NCBI GenBank assembly: GCA_913031595.1 | Contig: CAJWCP010000012.1 | Location: 1-43,306, forward strand | DNA length: 43,306 nt | Source of the DNA: an uncultured Flavobacteriales bacterium | GTDB taxonomy: Bacteria > Bacteroidota > Bacteroidia > Flavobacteriales > BACL11 | Direction: 5' to 3' | Part shown: positions 24,752 to 33,356 of the stretch, in pieces | Layout: each line of letters opens with the position of its first letter | Numbering within the stretch: position 1 is the stretch's first letter | Translations under genes and position numbers: made by a program | The notes under the pieces: model-generated | The model's database searches: none | Seen by the model: the letters and a program-made list of their open reading frames with translations, nothing else | What the model was told of the DNA's origin: nothing

Positions 24752-25048
24752 ATGAAAAGATTGAAAGAGAAATGGGGTATTAAAAGTAATTTCCAATTAT
24801 TATTAATATTAGTAGTTTTTTCTATTACAGGATTTATTGCTGCTTTTATTGCTGCAGACCCATTACTATTTTTTTTCAACGTTACTCCAAATGATATTTA
24901 TTATTGGCCTGTTAGAATATTAATTATTTTTCCCATATATCAGCTATTAATTCTTTGTATAGGTTTTTTATTTGGACAATTTGATTTTTTTTGGAAATTT
25001 GAAAAGAAATTACTTTATCGCTTAGGCTTTAAAAAATTTAAGAATTAA
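24752..25048 (+). CDS. DUF6787 small membrane protein
   Basis: A 98-residue protein with two membrane segments (about 15-37 and 50-72). The N-terminal MKRLKEKWGIKSNFQLLLIL and the C-terminal FGQFDFFWKFEKKLLYRLG are the strongly conserved ends of DUF6787 in Bacteroidota. These proteins have no assigned function; conserved charged ends on two helices suggest a membrane assembly or transport partner. It lies 17 bp after the MFS gene and 2 bp before a methyltransferase gene. Confidence 0.85.
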   Translation: MKRLKEKWGIKSNFQLLLILVVFSITGFIAAFIAADPLLFFFNVTPNDIYYWPVRILIIFPIYQLLILCIGFLFGQFDFFWKFEKKLLYRLGFKKFKN

Positions 25049-25050
25049 CC

Positions 25051-25818
25051 ATGAAATTAATTATCTCATTAGCAACGCGTATCATTCCTAGGCATTATTT
25101 ACAACATGTTAGTCATTTTTTCTTACGCATATTTTCTTTATTTATTAGAGGTAATAGATTTGAAGACCCAATTAATGGAAAAACATATAGGAGGCTACTT
25201 CCTTATGGAAGGTTAAGATCTAGAGAAAATGCTATTGCTCCTGATAGTATGAGCTTAGAGCGTCATCGATTAATGTGGCTTTTTTTAAAAGAGAAAACAA
25301 ATTTCTTTCATGATAATTTAAAGTGTTTACATATCGCTCCAGAATACTGCTTTATTAAACTATTTAAGAGTATGAAAAATTTAGATTATATAACAGCAGA
25401 TTTAATATCTCCTTGGGCAGACATTAAAATGGATGTTCACGAAATACCATTTGAAGATAATACTTTTGATGTTGTAATTTGTAATCATGTTTTAGAACAT
25501 GTAGCAAATGCAGATCAAGTTATGAAAGAATTTTTTAGAGTTATGAAAGTTGGCGGATGGGGAATATTCCAAGTTCCTATTGATAAAAATAATCCAAATA
25601 CTGAAGAAGACCCTTTAGTAACTGATCCTAAAGAAAGAGAAAGGCTATATTGGCAAAGTGACCATCTTCGACTATTTGGTCTTGACTATGGAAAAAAATT
25701 AGCAAATGCTGGTTTTACCGTTACAGAAGATGATTTTATTAATACTTTACCTTCTTCATTAATAAAAAGGTATGCTCTTCCAGAAGGAGAGATTGTTTAT
25801 TTTTGTGAGAAGAAGTAG
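25051..25818 (+). CDS. Class I SAM-dependent methyltransferase (HxAPE type)
   Basis: A 255-residue protein. Residues about 90-215 hold a Rossmann-type methyltransferase. The usual glycine-rich motif I is replaced by CLHIAPEYCFIKL; motif post-I is ITADLISPWADIKMDVHEIPFEDNTFD, and motif IV-V is VVICNHVLEHVANADQVMKEFFRVMKVGG. The histidine-rich APE variant recurs in a group of Bacteroidota methyltransferases. An N-terminal region (5-60) is basic with short hydrophobic stretches (IIPRHYLQHVSHFFLRIFSLF), suggesting membrane association. The substrate is unknown. It ends nine bases before the rsmG stop on the other strand. Confidence 0.85.
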   Translation: MKLIISLATRIIPRHYLQHVSHFFLRIFSLFIRGNRFEDPINGKTYRRLLPYGRLRSRENAIAPDSMSLERHRLMWLFLKEKTNFFHDNLKCLHIAPEYCFIKLFKSMKNLDYITADLISPWADIKMDVHEIPFEDNTFDVVICNHVLEHVANADQVMKEFFRVMKVGGWGIFQVPIDKNNPNTEEDPLVTDPKERERLYWQSDHLRLFGLDYGKKLANAGFTVTEDDFINTLPSSLIKRYALPEGEIVYFCEKK

Positions 25819-25827
25819 ACTCTCCTC

Positions 25828-26448
25828 TTAACTTATATTAGGCACATATATTATCTTCTTTGTTTTAAAGAAATCTTCTTGAAAATAATCCGAAATATTA
25901 TATTCTTCATATGATATGTTTCTTAATTCTTCTGATAAATCTCCTCCTTTTAAGTAAAATATTCCATTATTCATTAAATTTTTATTATCATCTTTTATTT
26001 TTCCTTTAATAATTTTTCTAAAATCTGTCATATTAGTTACTGCACGACTTATTATAAAGTCAAATTTTTCTTCAATATGTTCAGCACGTGTATTTATAGC
26101 TTGTACATTGGATAATTTACTCTTCTTAATAATATCTTTTACAACTTTAATTTTCTTTCCAATACTATCCACTAGTATAAAATTTACTTCTGGAAACAAT
26201 ATTGCTAAAGGAATGCCAGGAAACCCTCCCCCAGTACCAACATCTAGTATTGACGTATTAGCTTTAAGTTTAATTAATTTACTGATAGATAAAGAATGTA
26301 ATATATGATGAGTATAGAAATTATGTATACTCTTACGAGAAATTACATTAATACGATTATTCCAATATATATACTGTTTTTCTAGATGAAGAAATTGATT
26401 TCTTTGTTTTAGGGTTATATTAGGAAAATATTTCTCTATTATCTGCAC
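25828..26448 (-). CDS. rsmG: 16S rRNA (guanine527-N7)-methyltransferase RsmG
   Basis: A 206-residue SAM-dependent methyltransferase that modifies G527 of 16S rRNA in the 530 loop, the decoding centre. The N terminus MQIIEKYFPNITLKQRNQF and NRINVISRKSIHNFYTHHILHSLS are typical, motif I is SILDVGTGGGFPGIPLAI (about 66-83), and the RAVTN segment matches the family's conserved RA-x-A motif. The start is GTG at 26448, immediately after the TAA of the sigma-factor gene, because no ATG lies before the conserved N terminus. It is the last gene of the phoH operon. Confidence 0.96.
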   Translation of the reverse strand: MQIIEKYFPNITLKQRNQFLHLEKQYIYWNNRINVISRKSIHNFYTHHILHSLSISKLIKLKANTSILDVGTGGGFPGIPLAILFPEVNFILVDSIGKKIKVVKDIIKKSKLSNVQAINTRAEHIEEKFDFIISRAVTNMTDFRKIIKGKIKDDNKNLMNNGIFYLKGGDLSEELRNISYEEYNISDYFQEDFFKTKKIIYVPNIS

Positions 26449-27051
26449 TTATATAGCATCTTTTTTTCCTGAAAGTATCTTAAATAATTCCCCTCTACTT
26501 CTATGCAATTGCGCTTTAACAGTGCCCAATGGAATATTAAGAATATCTGAGATTTCTTCATAACTCATTTCTTTAAAATACCTTAATTTAACTAATTCTC
26601 GATATTTTGGCTTTAATTGATCAACTATTTGGCGTAGTATAGATATTCTTTGTTTCTTTATTATAATACTTTCAGGGTTAGGATCATTTGATTTTATATC
26701 AAAATTATTCTTTTTACCTTCCTCATCTTCTATAATTTTATCAATAGAAATAGTAGAAATTTTATTTTTCCTTAAATAATCTATACAATTATTTCTGGCA
26801 ACAGTATACAGCCAAGTACTAAATGCATATTCAGGAGTATACATATGTAGGTTTTTAAAAGCTTTACCTAAGGCCTCAATTGTAAGATCTTTTGCTAATT
26901 CTTGGTCTCCTACTTTCTCATATAACATAAAATATATTGGATCTCTATAGAGATGCATTAATTCATTATAAGCACTTCGATCACCTGTTTTAATAGCTTT
27001 TTCAATTAGCTTTAAATCTCTTTTTCCTTTTTGTGTTAAATTATTTGTCAT
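26449..27051 (-). CDS. RNA polymerase sigma factor, sigma-70 ECF family
   Basis: A 200-residue sigma factor with region 2 (about 22-92), including YFMLYEKVGDQELAKDLTIEALGKAF and the -10-binding WLYTVARNNCIDYLRK, and region 4 (about 128-190), with VKLRYFKEMSYEEISDILNIPLGTVKAQLHRSRGEL as the helix-turn-helix. A 35-residue acidic linker (EDEEGKKNNFDIKSNDPNPES) joins them. Extracytoplasmic-function sigma factors usually respond to envelope or stress signals and are held by an anti-sigma factor. No anti-sigma gene is adjacent here, and the gene is embedded between a glycosyltransferase (4-nt ATGA overlap) and rsmG. The regulon is unknown. Confidence 0.93.
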   Translation of the reverse strand: MTNNLTQKGKRDLKLIEKAIKTGDRSAYNELMHLYRDPIYFMLYEKVGDQELAKDLTIEALGKAFKNLHMYTPEYAFSTWLYTVARNNCIDYLRKNKISTISIDKIIEDEEGKKNNFDIKSNDPNPESIIIKKQRISILRQIVDQLKPKYRELVKLRYFKEMSYEEISDILNIPLGTVKAQLHRSRGELFKILSGKKDAI

Positions 27052-28136
27052 CTACTCCATGTTTGTGGTTTACTAAAAAGATTCAATAATACAAAAAATC
27101 CTTGTATAAGAAGATTGAATATTTCATATATAGGATAAAACCAATACAAATCTATACTATCTAGTTTTTTCATTATATTATAATTTATTATATATGAAAA
27201 AGTTAATTTAATTGCTATCAATAATAATATGTAATGTTGATAATTAATAGATAGTAGAACTATAATACAAGCCCAAAATAATAATACTAAGCAAGGGTGT
27301 ATTATTAATATTATTTGAAATTTATTTTTATATAGATATGCAGTTGTAAGATGTCTTCTTTTTTGATGCATCCATTCTTTCCAATTATTAGGAGCTTTTG
27401 AAATCATATGTGTTTCTTTTGATATCTCAATAGTAACATCAGCTTTTTCAGCTACTTCTTGTATAAATAAATCATCATCACCAGATGGTACATTAATATG
27501 ACTAGCAAATCCTTTATTATTAAAAAAAAGGTTCTTTTTATAAGCAAGATTTCTACCTACCCCCATATAAGTCATATTATTTAGTGCATAAGATAAATAT
27601 TGTTTAGCGATATTAAAAGTATCAAACCTAATTAGTTTATTTAGAATTCCTTTTTCTTTTTTATAAGGGCTATATCCTAGTATTACATCTGAATTTGAAA
27701 AACCAGAAATCATGTTTCTTATCCATGTTTTTGATGTTGGCTTACAATCTGCATCTGTTAGTAATAGATAATCAAATTTTGAAGTTTTAATACCTAAAGT
27801 AAGAGCGAATTTTTTACCTGGTTTATGATTTACAAAATCATCAATATTTACGATTATTAGGTTTTTATATTTCTTTGATATTTCTTCTAAGAAAAACTGA
27901 CTAGCATCAATAGATTGATCATTTACAACAATAACTTCAAAATGAGCATATTCCTGCTCTAATATTAAAGGTAAATTATTTTTTAAATTAACTATTTCAT
28001 TCTTAGCACATATAACTACAGAGACCCCTTTATTAAAATTCTTATTTATTTTCTTAAAAATGAATAATTTATTAAAAAACAATAGATCATAAAGAATTAA
28101 AATATTTAAAGCTATTATTATAATTAATAATAACAT
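27048..28136 (-). CDS. Membrane glycosyltransferase, family 2
   Basis: A 362-residue processive-type GT2. An N-terminal membrane helix (about 2-21), then the GT-A catalytic domain: GVSVVICAKNEI, VVNDQSID, the DxD-equivalent LTDADCKP, and an ED-like GDDDLFIQEVAE. The Q-x-x-R-W product-channel motif appears as HQKRRHL (tryptophan replaced by His). C-terminal membrane helices follow (about 278-350, FQIILIIHPCLVLLFWACIIVL and after). Such enzymes make or extend surface polysaccharides or glycolipids. It overlaps the sigma factor gene by 4 nt and follows purC by 13 bp, so it lies in the phoH-purC operon. The donor and acceptor sugars are unknown. Confidence 0.9.
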   Translation of the reverse strand: MLLLIIIIALNILILYDLLFFNKLFIFKKINKNFNKGVSVVICAKNEIVNLKNNLPLILEQEYAHFEVIVVNDQSIDASQFFLEEISKKYKNLIIVNIDDFVNHKPGKKFALTLGIKTSKFDYLLLTDADCKPTSKTWIRNMISGFSNSDVILGYSPYKKEKGILNKLIRFDTFNIAKQYLSYALNNMTYMGVGRNLAYKKNLFFNNKGFASHINVPSGDDDLFIQEVAEKADVTIEISKETHMISKAPNNWKEWMHQKRRHLTTAYLYKNKFQIILIIHPCLVLLFWACIIVLLSINYQHYILLLIAIKLTFSYIINYNIMKKLDSIDLYWFYPIYEIFNLLIQGFFVLLNLFSKPQTWSR

Positions 28137-28149
28137 ATTTCTATTTTAA

Positions 28150-29103
28150 TTATCTGTGTTGATTTAGATGTCTTAGAATATTCTCTTCTACTCTATTTAA
28201 AACGTCACTAACATCTTCTTTAATAAACTTATCTCCTGTAATATATTCAAATAACTCTATGTATCTTTCAGATACAGAATTGCAATATTCTTCAGACATT
28301 TTAGGTATTTCTTGCCCTTCTTTACCTTGAAAACCATTTTCTATCAGCCATTGCCTTACAAATTCTTTTGATAACTGCTTTTGTTGCTGTTGATTTCTTA
28401 GTTTCTCTTCATAACCTTCAAGATAGAAATATCTAGAAGAATCTGGCGTATGTATTTCATCAATAAGGGTAATAAGTCCATTTTTATCTTTTCCAAATTC
28501 ATATTTTGTATCTACTAGAATAAGTCCTTTTTCATTAGCTATATTTGTGCCTCTCTCAAACAGTCTCCTTGTATATTCTTCAAGTTGTAAATAATCAGAT
28601 TCTTCAACTAAACCTTGTTTGATAATATCTTCTCTACTAATATCTTCATCATGTCCTACCTCTGCTTTTGTAGTAGGAGTAATAATTGGCTGTTCAAATT
28701 TTTGATTCTCTATCATACCTTCTGGCATTGGTACTCCACATATCATCCTTTTCCCTGCTTTATATTCTCTCCAAGCGTGCCCTGTTAAATATCCTCTAAT
28801 AACCATTTCTACCATAAATGGCTTACACATTTTTCCTATTGTAACTGATGGATCAGGTGTAGCCTCCATCCAATTTGGAACAATATCTTCAGTTGCTTTT
28901 AAAAATTTTGCTGCAATTTGATTGAGTACTTGTCCTTTATAAGGTATACCTTCAGGAAGGACATGATCAAAAGCTGATATTCTGTCAGAAGCAATCATGA
29001 TAAGAGTTTCATCGTCAATAGTATATACGTCCCTTACTTTTCCTTTATAAAATTTTGTTTGTTTTGGTAATTGAAAATTTGTTCCTTTTATTGTTTTATT
29101 CAT
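28150..29103 (-). CDS. purC: Phosphoribosylaminoimidazole-succinocarboxamide synthase
   Basis: A 317-residue SAICAR synthetase of de novo purine synthesis. It joins CAIR and aspartate with ATP. Marks are [41 protein letters not shown] (nucleotide/substrate-binding start), [33 protein letters not shown], and the [14 protein letters not shown] motif, with [11 protein letters not shown] and [14 protein letters not shown] toward the C terminus. The 317-residue length is the longer form common in Bacteroidota. It overlaps phoH by 4 nt on the same strand. Confidence 0.96.
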   Translation of the reverse strand: MNKTIKGTNFQLPKQTKFYKGKVRDVYTIDDETLIMIASDRISAFDHVLPEGIPYKGQVLNQIAAKFLKATEDIVPNWMEATPDPSVTIGKMCKPFMVEMVIRGYLTGHAWREYKAGKRMICGVPMPEGMIENQKFEQPIITPTTKAEVGHDEDISREDIIKQGLVEESDYLQLEEYTRRLFERGTNIANEKGLILVDTKYEFGKDKNGLITLIDEIHTPDSSRYFYLEGYEEKLRNQQQQKQLSKEFVRQWLIENGFQGKEGQEIPKMSEEYCNSVSERYIELFEYITGDKFIKEDVSDVLNRVEENILRHLNQHR

Positions 29104-30029
29104 TTTTTATATGCTTTAATTATTTGTTTGATTAATTTATGTCTTATGACATCTTTTTCGTTTAGTTTGACAAAACTAATACCTTTTATTTTATTTAAAT
29201 TATTTCTTGCATGAATTAAACCTGACTCTTGATTTTTTGGTAAATCTATTTGCGTTTCATCTCCTGTAATAATAAATTTAGACCCAACACCCATTCTTGT
29301 TAAAAACATTTTCATTTGTTTTTTTGTTGTGTTTTGACCTTCATCTAAAATAACAAATGCATTGTCTAAAGTCCTTCCTCTCATAAATGCTAATGGTGCA
29401 ATTTGTATAGTCCTATCCTGAAGAAGTCTTTTTAATTTTTCTTCTTCAAACATATCAAATAGCGCATCATATATAGGCTGCATATATGGATCTAGTTTCT
29501 CTTTTAAATCACCTGGTAAAAACCCAAGATTTTCTCCTGCTTCTATAGCGGGACGTGTTAATATTATACGTTTTATTAATTTTTGTTTTAACGCTTTTAC
29601 AGCTATCGCAACAGCAGTATAGGTCTTACCTGTACCAGCGGGCCCAATAGCAAATAACATATCAACTTTACTAATCTCAGACAACATTTTATATTGATTA
29701 ACTGTCTTCGCTGTAATAGTTTTACCATTTTTTGCATGAAGTATTATATTCTTTTTAATATTTAAGATTTCTTTTTCATCGCCCTCCATTAATCTTTCTA
29801 TTTGATTAATTGTTATATTTTGATGCATCTTGATATGTTCAATAAAAGAGATAAGTTTTTCTTCAAAATGATTAATATCTTTTTTATTACCCCGTACTTT
29901 TACCTCTTCTCCTCTTGCTATAATTTTAATTTTCGGAAATAATGTTTTTATTTTATTTAATTTATGATTATTAGTACCAAACAGTTTAATTATATCAATA
30001 TTATTAACTATTATTAATTTTTCATTCAT
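29100..30029 (-). CDS. phoH: PhoH family ATPase
   Basis: A 309-residue P-loop protein. A small N-terminal KH-like/RNA-binding region (about 1-65) precedes the PhoH core. Walker A is GPAGTGKT (G129-T136), followed by [33 protein letters not shown] and the Walker B region [24 protein letters not shown], with the sensor-like GDETQIDLP. All are typical of PhoH/YbeZ. PhoH proteins bind RNA and ATP and act with YbeY in rRNA processing or ribosome maturation; in this family the role is inferred. It heads the operon phoH-purC-glycosyltransferase-sigma-rsmG, divergent from the SAM hydroxide adenosyltransferase gene. Confidence 0.94.
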   Translation of the reverse strand: MNEKLIIVNNIDIIKLFGTNNHKLNKIKTLFPKIKIIARGEEVKVRGNKKDINHFEEKLISFIEHIKMHQNITINQIERLMEGDEKEILNIKKNIILHAKNGKTITAKTVNQYKMLSEISKVDMLFAIGPAGTGKTYTAVAIAVKALKQKLIKRIILTRPAIEAGENLGFLPGDLKEKLDPYMQPIYDALFDMFEEEKLKRLLQDRTIQIAPLAFMRGRTLDNAFVILDEGQNTTKKQMKMFLTRMGVGSKFIITGDETQIDLPKNQESGLIHARNNLNKIKGISFVKLNEKDVIRHKLIKQIIKAYKK

Positions 30030-30056
30030 TATTTAATACCTTTCGTCAATTTCTTT

Positions 30057-30064
30057 TACTTTTG
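30057..30064 (+). promoter_or_regulatory. -7 box (TACTTTTG) for the SAM hydroxide adenosyltransferase operon
   Basis: TACTTTTG matches TAnnTTTG in the 89-bp divergent gap between phoH and the downstream gene. The leader would be about 50 nt. A -33 box is not clear. Confidence 0.4.
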
Positions 30065-30118
30065 AAAGTACAATAATAATAATAATTTAAGCATAATTAT
30101 AAATACACTAAATTATAA

Positions 30119-30904
30119 ATGACTATCATCACTCTTACTACTGACTTAGGTATGAAAGATAGTTACCTTGCTTCTGTAAAAGGATCTATATATACACAGC
30201 TTCCTGAAGTTAAAATAGTTGATATTTGCAATCAAATTTCTGCATTTAATATTCAAGAAGCATCTTTTATATTAAGAAATTGTTATAAGGATTTTCCAAT
30301 TGGCACTGTTCATATTATAAGTGTAGATGATGAACTTTCTATAGAGAATGAACATTTAGCTGTTAAGCAAGACGGACATTATTTTATTGGTCCTGACAAT
30401 GGACTGTTTTCATTATTATTTAATGAAATGAAGCCCGAGAAAATTATAAAATTAAATATTACCCAAACAAGTAATTGTCAAACTTTTGCTACAAAGAATA
30501 TCTTTGTTCCTGCAGCCTGCCACTTAGCTCGAGGAGGAACAATGGAAATTATTGGAGTAGAGATAAAAGATTTTAATATTAAAAAGATGGAGCTTAAATC
30601 AGTATTTAACAATAATATACTAAAGGGCTCAGTGATATCTATAGATTCATATGGTAATGTTATATCTAATATTACTAAGAAAGAGTTTTTACAATATAAT
30701 AAGAATGATTCTTTTGCTATATTTTTTGGAAGAGAAGATGAGAAAATAAATGTTATATGTAATAAATATAAAGATGTTCCTATTGCTGAGAAGTTAGCAA
30801 TATTTGGAGAGAATAATCTTTTACAGATTGCTATTAATCAAGGTAGGGCAAATAAATTATTAGGCTTAAAAATACATGAAATAATAAGAATAGAGTTTAA
30901 ATGA
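30119..30904 (+). CDS. SAM hydroxide adenosyltransferase (DUF62)
   Basis: A 261-residue protein. DUF62 enzymes hydrolyse S-adenosylmethionine to adenosine and methionine with a side-chain-activated water. The family opening TIITLTTDLGMKDSYLASVKGSI (D9 in LTTDLG) is clear, followed by GTVHIISVDDEL (about 62-73), YFIGPDNGLFSLLF (catalytic D and N), and the C-terminal nucleotide-binding region SVISIDSYGNVISNI. Length fits. The stop overlaps the gldF start as ATGA. In flavobacteria this gene often sits just upstream of gldF-gldG, but a functional tie to gliding is not proven. Confidence 0.93.
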   Translation: MTIITLTTDLGMKDSYLASVKGSIYTQLPEVKIVDICNQISAFNIQEASFILRNCYKDFPIGTVHIISVDDELSIENEHLAVKQDGHYFIGPDNGLFSLLFNEMKPEKIIKLNITQTSNCQTFATKNIFVPAACHLARGGTMEIIGVEIKDFNIKKMELKSVFNNNILKGSVISIDSYGNVISNITKKEFLQYNKNDSFAIFFGREDEKINVICNKYKDVPIAEKLAIFGENNLLQIAINQGRANKLLGLKIHEIIRIEFK

Positions 30905-31632
30905 TTGCTTTACTAAAAAAAGAAATAAAAATATTTTTTGGAACACTAATAGGCTACTTAATTATTGCTATTTTTTTATTAGTAAATGGTGTTTTTTTGT
31001 GGTCTAATTCTAGTAGTTTTAATATATTAGATTATGGTTATGCTAACTTAGAAATGTTTTTCTCTCTTTCTCCCCTTCTACTTCTAGTATTTATTCCTGC
31101 TATTAGCATGCGTGTTTTTTCTGAAGAATTTAATGTAGGAACGATTGAGATATTAATTACAAAGCCAATTTCAATATTTTATATAGTATTTGCAAAATAT
31201 TTATCTGTATTTTTATTATCTACACTCTCTATTTTACCTACTATTACTTATGTTATTTCAATTTATTATTTAGGAGATGTAGTAGGTAATCTTGATTTGC
31301 CAAGTATTTTAGGATCTTACCTAGGGCTATTATTATTAAGTAATATATTCTGTGCTATTAGTGTGTTTGCTTCTAGTTTATCGTCTAATCAGATTATATC
31401 ATTCATAATTGGGATAATATTATGTTTATTGTTTTATTATGGATTTGATTTCCTAAGTGAATTATCTGTTTTTCAATCCTTTGATTTAATGATTCAGAAA
31501 TTTGGCATTGCATATCATTATAATGATATGAGTAAAGGCTTACTTAAATTTTCAGATGTTATTTATTTTGTCTCAATTACTTTTTTATTCTTGAAAATGA
31601 GCGAAAAATTAGTTTATAATCGAATAAGATAA
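30901..31632 (+). CDS. gldF: Gliding motility-associated ABC transporter permease GldF
   Basis: A 243-residue inner-membrane permease with about six membrane helices (first around 13-34). The start IALLKKEIKIFFGTLIGYLI and the loop RVFSEEFNVGTIEILITKPISIFYIVFAKYLSVF are the hallmarks of ABC-2 type/GldF permeases. GldF with GldG and the ATPase GldA forms an ABC transporter needed for gliding in Flavobacterium johnsoniae, although not in every T9SS gliding species. ATPase GldA is not encoded in this window. ATGA overlap with the upstream gene and a one-base overlap (TAATG) with gldG indicate coupled translation. Confidence 0.94.
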   Translation: MIALLKKEIKIFFGTLIGYLIIAIFLLVNGVFLWSNSSSFNILDYGYANLEMFFSLSPLLLLVFIPAISMRVFSEEFNVGTIEILITKPISIFYIVFAKYLSVFLLSTLSILPTITYVISIYYLGDVVGNLDLPSILGSYLGLLLLSNIFCAISVFASSLSSNQIISFIIGIILCLLFYYGFDFLSELSVFQSFDLMIQKFGIAYHYNDMSKGLLKFSDVIYFVSITFLFLKMSEKLVYNRIR

Positions 31633-33356
31633 TGAAAAACAAAATATTTAATATTATCACATTATTTAGCTTAGTTATATTTTTAAATATAATAACTGAG
31701 TATACTAATATTCAAATTGATTTAACAGAAGATAATTTATATTCTATTTCTAAAGAAACTAAAGATATATTAAATGAATTAGATGATCGTATTTTTATTA
31801 AAGTATATTTAGAAGGAGATTTTCCTGCAGAATTTAAATACTTACAAAAATCTACATATGATTTTCTTAAAAGATTAAAGGAAATACAACCTTTATTAAT
31901 TGATTTTGAATTTATTAACCCTAATGAAAATTCTAATGAACAAACGAAATTAGATTTATTTAAACAATTAGTAAGTCAAGGATTAGCCCCAACAGACATA
32001 GAAATTCGCAAATTAGAGAGCTCTACAAATCAAATAATATTTCCTGGAGCAATTATGTATTATAAAGATAAGTCTATTGCTGTGAATTTTCTAAAGAATC
32101 AAATATTTAGTAGTACCCCATCTGAGAATATTAAATCATCAATTGAGAATATAGAGTTTGAGTTTATGTCTGCGATTTTACATCTAACAAGAAATAGCTT
32201 AGATAATATCGCTTTCTTAGAGGGGAATGGCCAATTACTTGAGGAAGAAGTTTTTGATATAACAGAGTCAGTGTTAGGTGATAATTTAAGATTATCTTAT
32301 TATTTTAATGTTAATAGGTTTAATCTTAAAGAATTACCTATTGATACTAATACTCTTGAAATTGATATTGCAAAACAAATAGAAAGAATGAAAAAGTATC
32401 AAGCTATTATTATTGCAAAGCCCACAATTCCTTTTAATAATATCGATAAATTTTTAATCGATCAATATATTATGAATGGAGGCAAAGTATTATGGTTAAT
32501 TGATGGAGTGAATGCAAGTATGGATAGTCTATTAAAGCAAACTAGTTTCGTGACCAATAAAAATGAGTTGAATTTAGATGATCAATTATTTAAATATGGC
32601 GTAAGAATTAATGCAGATCTTGTAGAAGATTTAAGATGCACACAGATACCTATTGTAACGGGATATAGCAATAATATCCCTCAACAAAGATTTTTTCCTT
32701 GGCCATATTTCCCTTTAGTTTTATCTAATAGCAGCCATAGTATTTCTAAAGGTTTAGATGGAATAAAATGCGAATTTGTTAGTTCAATAGATTTAATAAA
32801 TAATTCTATTAAGAAAACAGTTTTATTATCTAGTTCATCAGAATCAAGGTTACTCCCTGCTCCTGCTAAAGTCAGTTTAGGTATTCTAGAAAATCCTCCA
32901 GACCTTAAAAGTTTCAATAAACCTAATCAAAATATTGCTGTTTTACTTGAAGGAGAATTTGAGTCTGTATTTAAAAACAGAATATTACCTAAGAATCAAA
33001 AGATAAAATTTAAGGAAGATTCTAAGGAGAATAAGATGATAATTGTATCTGATGGCGATTTAATTGCAAATAAGGTTAGTGATAAGGGCATTAAATTTCC
33101 TTTAGCATATGATAAATATATCGAATATGTATATCCAGGGAACAAATATTTTTTATTAAACGCTATTCAGTATCTTTGTAATAATAGAGATATAACATCC
33201 TTAAAAACAAAATCAATTAAACTAAGAATGTTAGACAAGAAGAAAATTAGTACTTATAGACCTATCATACAATTCATAAATATTATACTGCCATTATTAT
33301 TTTTAATTCTATTTTCTATTTTTTATTATTTTCAACAAAAGAAGAAATATGCTTAA
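31632..33356 (+). CDS. gldG: Gliding motility-associated ABC transporter auxiliary protein GldG
   Basis: A 574-residue protein with an N-terminal membrane helix (about 7-22), an extracytoplasmic ABC_transp_aux domain (about 35-480), and a C-terminal membrane helix (about 545-565) ending in a basic QQKKKYA tail. Sequence marks: YTNIQIDLTEDNLYSISKET near the start, a PAEFKYLQKSTYDFLKRL block, and MNGGKVLWLIDGVNASMDSL near 280-300. It is the partner of GldF and is needed for the ABC transporter. It overlaps gldF by one base and the next gene by 8 nt, so gldF, gldG and the DUF4340 gene are translated as one unit. Confidence 0.94.
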   Translation: MKNKIFNIITLFSLVIFLNIITEYTNIQIDLTEDNLYSISKETKDILNELDDRIFIKVYLEGDFPAEFKYLQKSTYDFLKRLKEIQPLLIDFEFINPNENSNEQTKLDLFKQLVSQGLAPTDIEIRKLESSTNQIIFPGAIMYYKDKSIAVNFLKNQIFSSTPSENIKSSIENIEFEFMSAILHLTRNSLDNIAFLEGNGQLLEEEVFDITESVLGDNLRLSYYFNVNRFNLKELPIDTNTLEIDIAKQIERMKKYQAIIIAKPTIPFNNIDKFLIDQYIMNGGKVLWLIDGVNASMDSLLKQTSFVTNKNELNLDDQLFKYGVRINADLVEDLRCTQIPIVTGYSNNIPQQRFFPWPYFPLVLSNSSHSISKGLDGIKCEFVSSIDLINNSIKKTVLLSSSSESRLLPAPAKVSLGILENPPDLKSFNKPNQNIAVLLEGEFESVFKNRILPKNQKIKFKEDSKENKMIIVSDGDLIANKVSDKGIKFPLAYDKYIEYVYPGNKYFLLNAIQYLCNNRDITSLKTKSIKLRMLDKKKISTYRPIIQFINIILPLLFLILFSIFYYFQQKKKYA

